Below, one piece after another: positions 61,557 through 64,000 of a DNA stretch of 64,000 nt. Within the stretch, counting starts at the first letter, position 1; the number at the start of each line of letters is the position of its first letter. The translations under genes were made by a program, and so were the position numbers. The stretch covers positions 1-64,000 of the forward strand of contig NZ_CP125968.1 in the NCBI RefSeq assembly GCF_030067815.1. Reading direction: 5' to 3'. The DNA is from Sporosarcina thermotolerans (GTDB lineage: Bacteria > Bacillota > Bacilli > Bacillales_A > Planococcaceae). Under the pieces are notes generated by a model. It had not been told where the DNA came from, ran no database searches, and worked only from the letters and a program-made list of their open reading frames with translations.

Positions 61557-62072
61557 ATGAAAATAGTAACAACACAGATCAGCGGGCTTTTGCAGCGGGC
61601 TGGTTCGAATAATGAAGAAGCCGTTGAGGAGACGGCCCGATTGCTCGCTCAGGCTACAATCGGTGAAGGACAAGTCATCTTTATGGGCTTTGATGAAATG
61701 GTCGCGATGGGAATAAATGCGGAATTTGGCGCTGAACCTTTCAAAGGGTCCACTCAATATGTGGAAGGAATGGAAATCCAGTCTACTGACCGAGTTTGGC
61801 TTTTTACTCGTACTGCAAATGACGAGCGAGCACTCGGTATGGCGCGGATGCTTGCCGATAAATTCATTCCTTTTGCTGTTGTTGCAGGGGAAAAAGCGAA
61901 CGATGAGAATGAATTGGCGGATCTTGCGTATACGTATATGTCGACCGGCGTGGTTAAAGGGATTTTGCCGGGCAATGATGGCGGGAGAATCGTCCAACCT
62001 CATTTGATGGTGGCGTTATTTTTGTATGAGGCCGTGAAGATGGCGTATGATGAGATGATTTTTGAGGATTGA
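61557..62072 (+). CDS. ywjG: YwjG-like protein (DUF2529)
   Basis: A 171-residue protein with SIS-like alpha/beta character (IGEGQVIFMGFDEMVAMG, DRVWLFTRTANDERALG). DUF2529 members sit between spo0F and pyrG on the opposite strand in B. subtilis, exactly as here. The activity is unknown. I chose the ATG after GAGGTGGAAAAC; a GTG three codons upstream is inside the ribosome site. Confidence 0.88.
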   Translation: MKIVTTQISGLLQRAGSNNEEAVEETARLLAQATIGEGQVIFMGFDEMVAMGINAEFGAEPFKGSTQYVEGMEIQSTDRVWLFTRTANDERALGMARMLADKFIPFAVVAGEKANDENELADLAYTYMSTGVVKGILPGNDGGRIVQPHLMVALFLYEAVKMAYDEMIFED

Positions 62073-62084
62073 TTAGTGAGGGCT

Positions 62085-62205
62085 GGCGAATTTATGCGTG
62101 GGTCCGTGGGTTTATGAGTGGATGCGGAGGTTTATGCGTGAGTCCGTGGGTTTTTGCGTGGCTGCGGAGGTTTATGCGTGTATCGGCGGTGTTATGCGTG
62201 TTTGA
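62085..62205 (+). repeat. Family A tandem repeat array (A10)
   Basis: About six units of 20 bp (TTTATGCGTGGGTCCGTGGG, TTTATGAGTGGATGCGGAGG and variants), between the convergent ywjG and pyrG genes. Confidence 0.85.
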
Positions 62206-62213
62206 TTATGAAT

Positions 62214-62252
62214 GAAAAAAGGTGGAGGGATTTGATCCCTTCACCTTTTTTT
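62214..62252 (-). terminator. Terminator of pyrG
   Basis: AAAGGTG-GAGGGAT and ATCCCTTCACCTTT pair in a long stem with T runs on both strands. Confidence 0.88.
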
Positions 62253-62255
62253 GTA

Positions 62256-63884
<1,629 letters not shown>

Positions 63885-63914
63885 TTAGTTAAGGGGTTTT
63901 TTAGTAAAAAAATC

Positions 63915-63991
63915 AAAAAAGCGCTCCTCTGTAGTCTATCTACAACAGGAGCGCTTATACACGGATTCATGTGTCCTTTTTCAAGGAGCCC
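63915..63991 (-). promoter_or_regulatory. pyrG leader attenuator (CTP-responsive type)
   Basis: The leader begins GGGCTCCTT (63991 leftward) after a TATTT-like -10, and contains a terminator with AAGCGCTCCT and AGGAGCGCTT arms and a T6 run (63915-63956) before the pyrG ribosome site. In B. subtilis low CTP causes G stuttering at GGGCUC, and the poly-G end blocks a similar terminator. The same layout is present here. Confidence 0.7.
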
Positions 63992-64000
63992 AAATAGAAG

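Overview
The window looks like a piece of chromosome from a Gram-positive, endospore-forming member of the Bacillales, most likely Sporosarcina or a close relative in the Planococcaceae. This rests on five sporulation genes (spo0F, spoIIR, spoIID, spoIIQ, spoIIID), an SLH-anchored surface protein, and a backbone gene order that follows Bacillus subtilis: pyrG-ywjG-spo0F-fba-tal-murAB-glpX-rho-rpmE-tdk-prfA-prmC-spoIIR-ywlC-mntP-ywlE-rpiB-ywlG-glyA-upp-mnaA-atpIBEFHAGDC-(DUF1146)-murAA-spoIID-spoIIQ-spoIIID-mbl-flhO-flhP-fabZ-ssbB-ywpF. I saw no rRNA, tRNA, prophage, insertion sequence or CRISPR-cas.

Layout. Positions 1-20,000 are a mixed accessory region: an SLH/CAP surface protein, a GNAT acetyltransferase, a NERD-domain protein, a LysR-controlled transporter/dehydrogenase cluster that may handle 3-hydroxybutyrate, a membrane Lon-like protease, a DEDDh exonuclease, a DHA2 drug exporter, a polysaccharide deacetylase, a Yip1/membrane-fusion pair, and the ywqB-ywqA (SWIM and SNF2) pair. 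Positions 20,000-31,250 hold ssbB/ywpF, then fabZ, the flhP-flhO-mbl block and spoIIID, interrupted by two NERD-domain genes, each bracketed by its own family of short tandem repeats. Positions 31,250-64,000 are core genes, almost all on the minus strand: engulfment genes, two murA paralogues, ATP synthase, nucleotide salvage, translation termination, Rho, sugar-phosphate enzymes and CTP synthase with its leader attenuator.

The most unusual feature is a set of degenerate 20-21 bp tandem arrays (families A, B, C and an A-like orphan D), nearly all on the same strand and at the 3' ends of genes. They lie beside a conserved ~110 bp inverted-repeat element or its right half. Family B brackets one NERD gene, family C another, and family A flanks the third. 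The NERD proteins combine a PD-(D/E)XK-like core, a zinc ribbon and a probable winged helix, so they could plausibly act on these repeats. That link is inference from position and architecture only.

A caution: at least fifteen genes, including atpA, fba, murAA, spo0F and ywlC, carry single-base frameshifts, mostly one-base losses in or beside short homopolymers. This points to an indel-prone sequence rather than real gene loss, so the affected genes are annotated as continuous coding regions with the break noted. CTP synthase shows a different kind of oddity: the glutaminase nucleophile Cys is replaced by Gly through a two-base codon change that an indel cannot explain.
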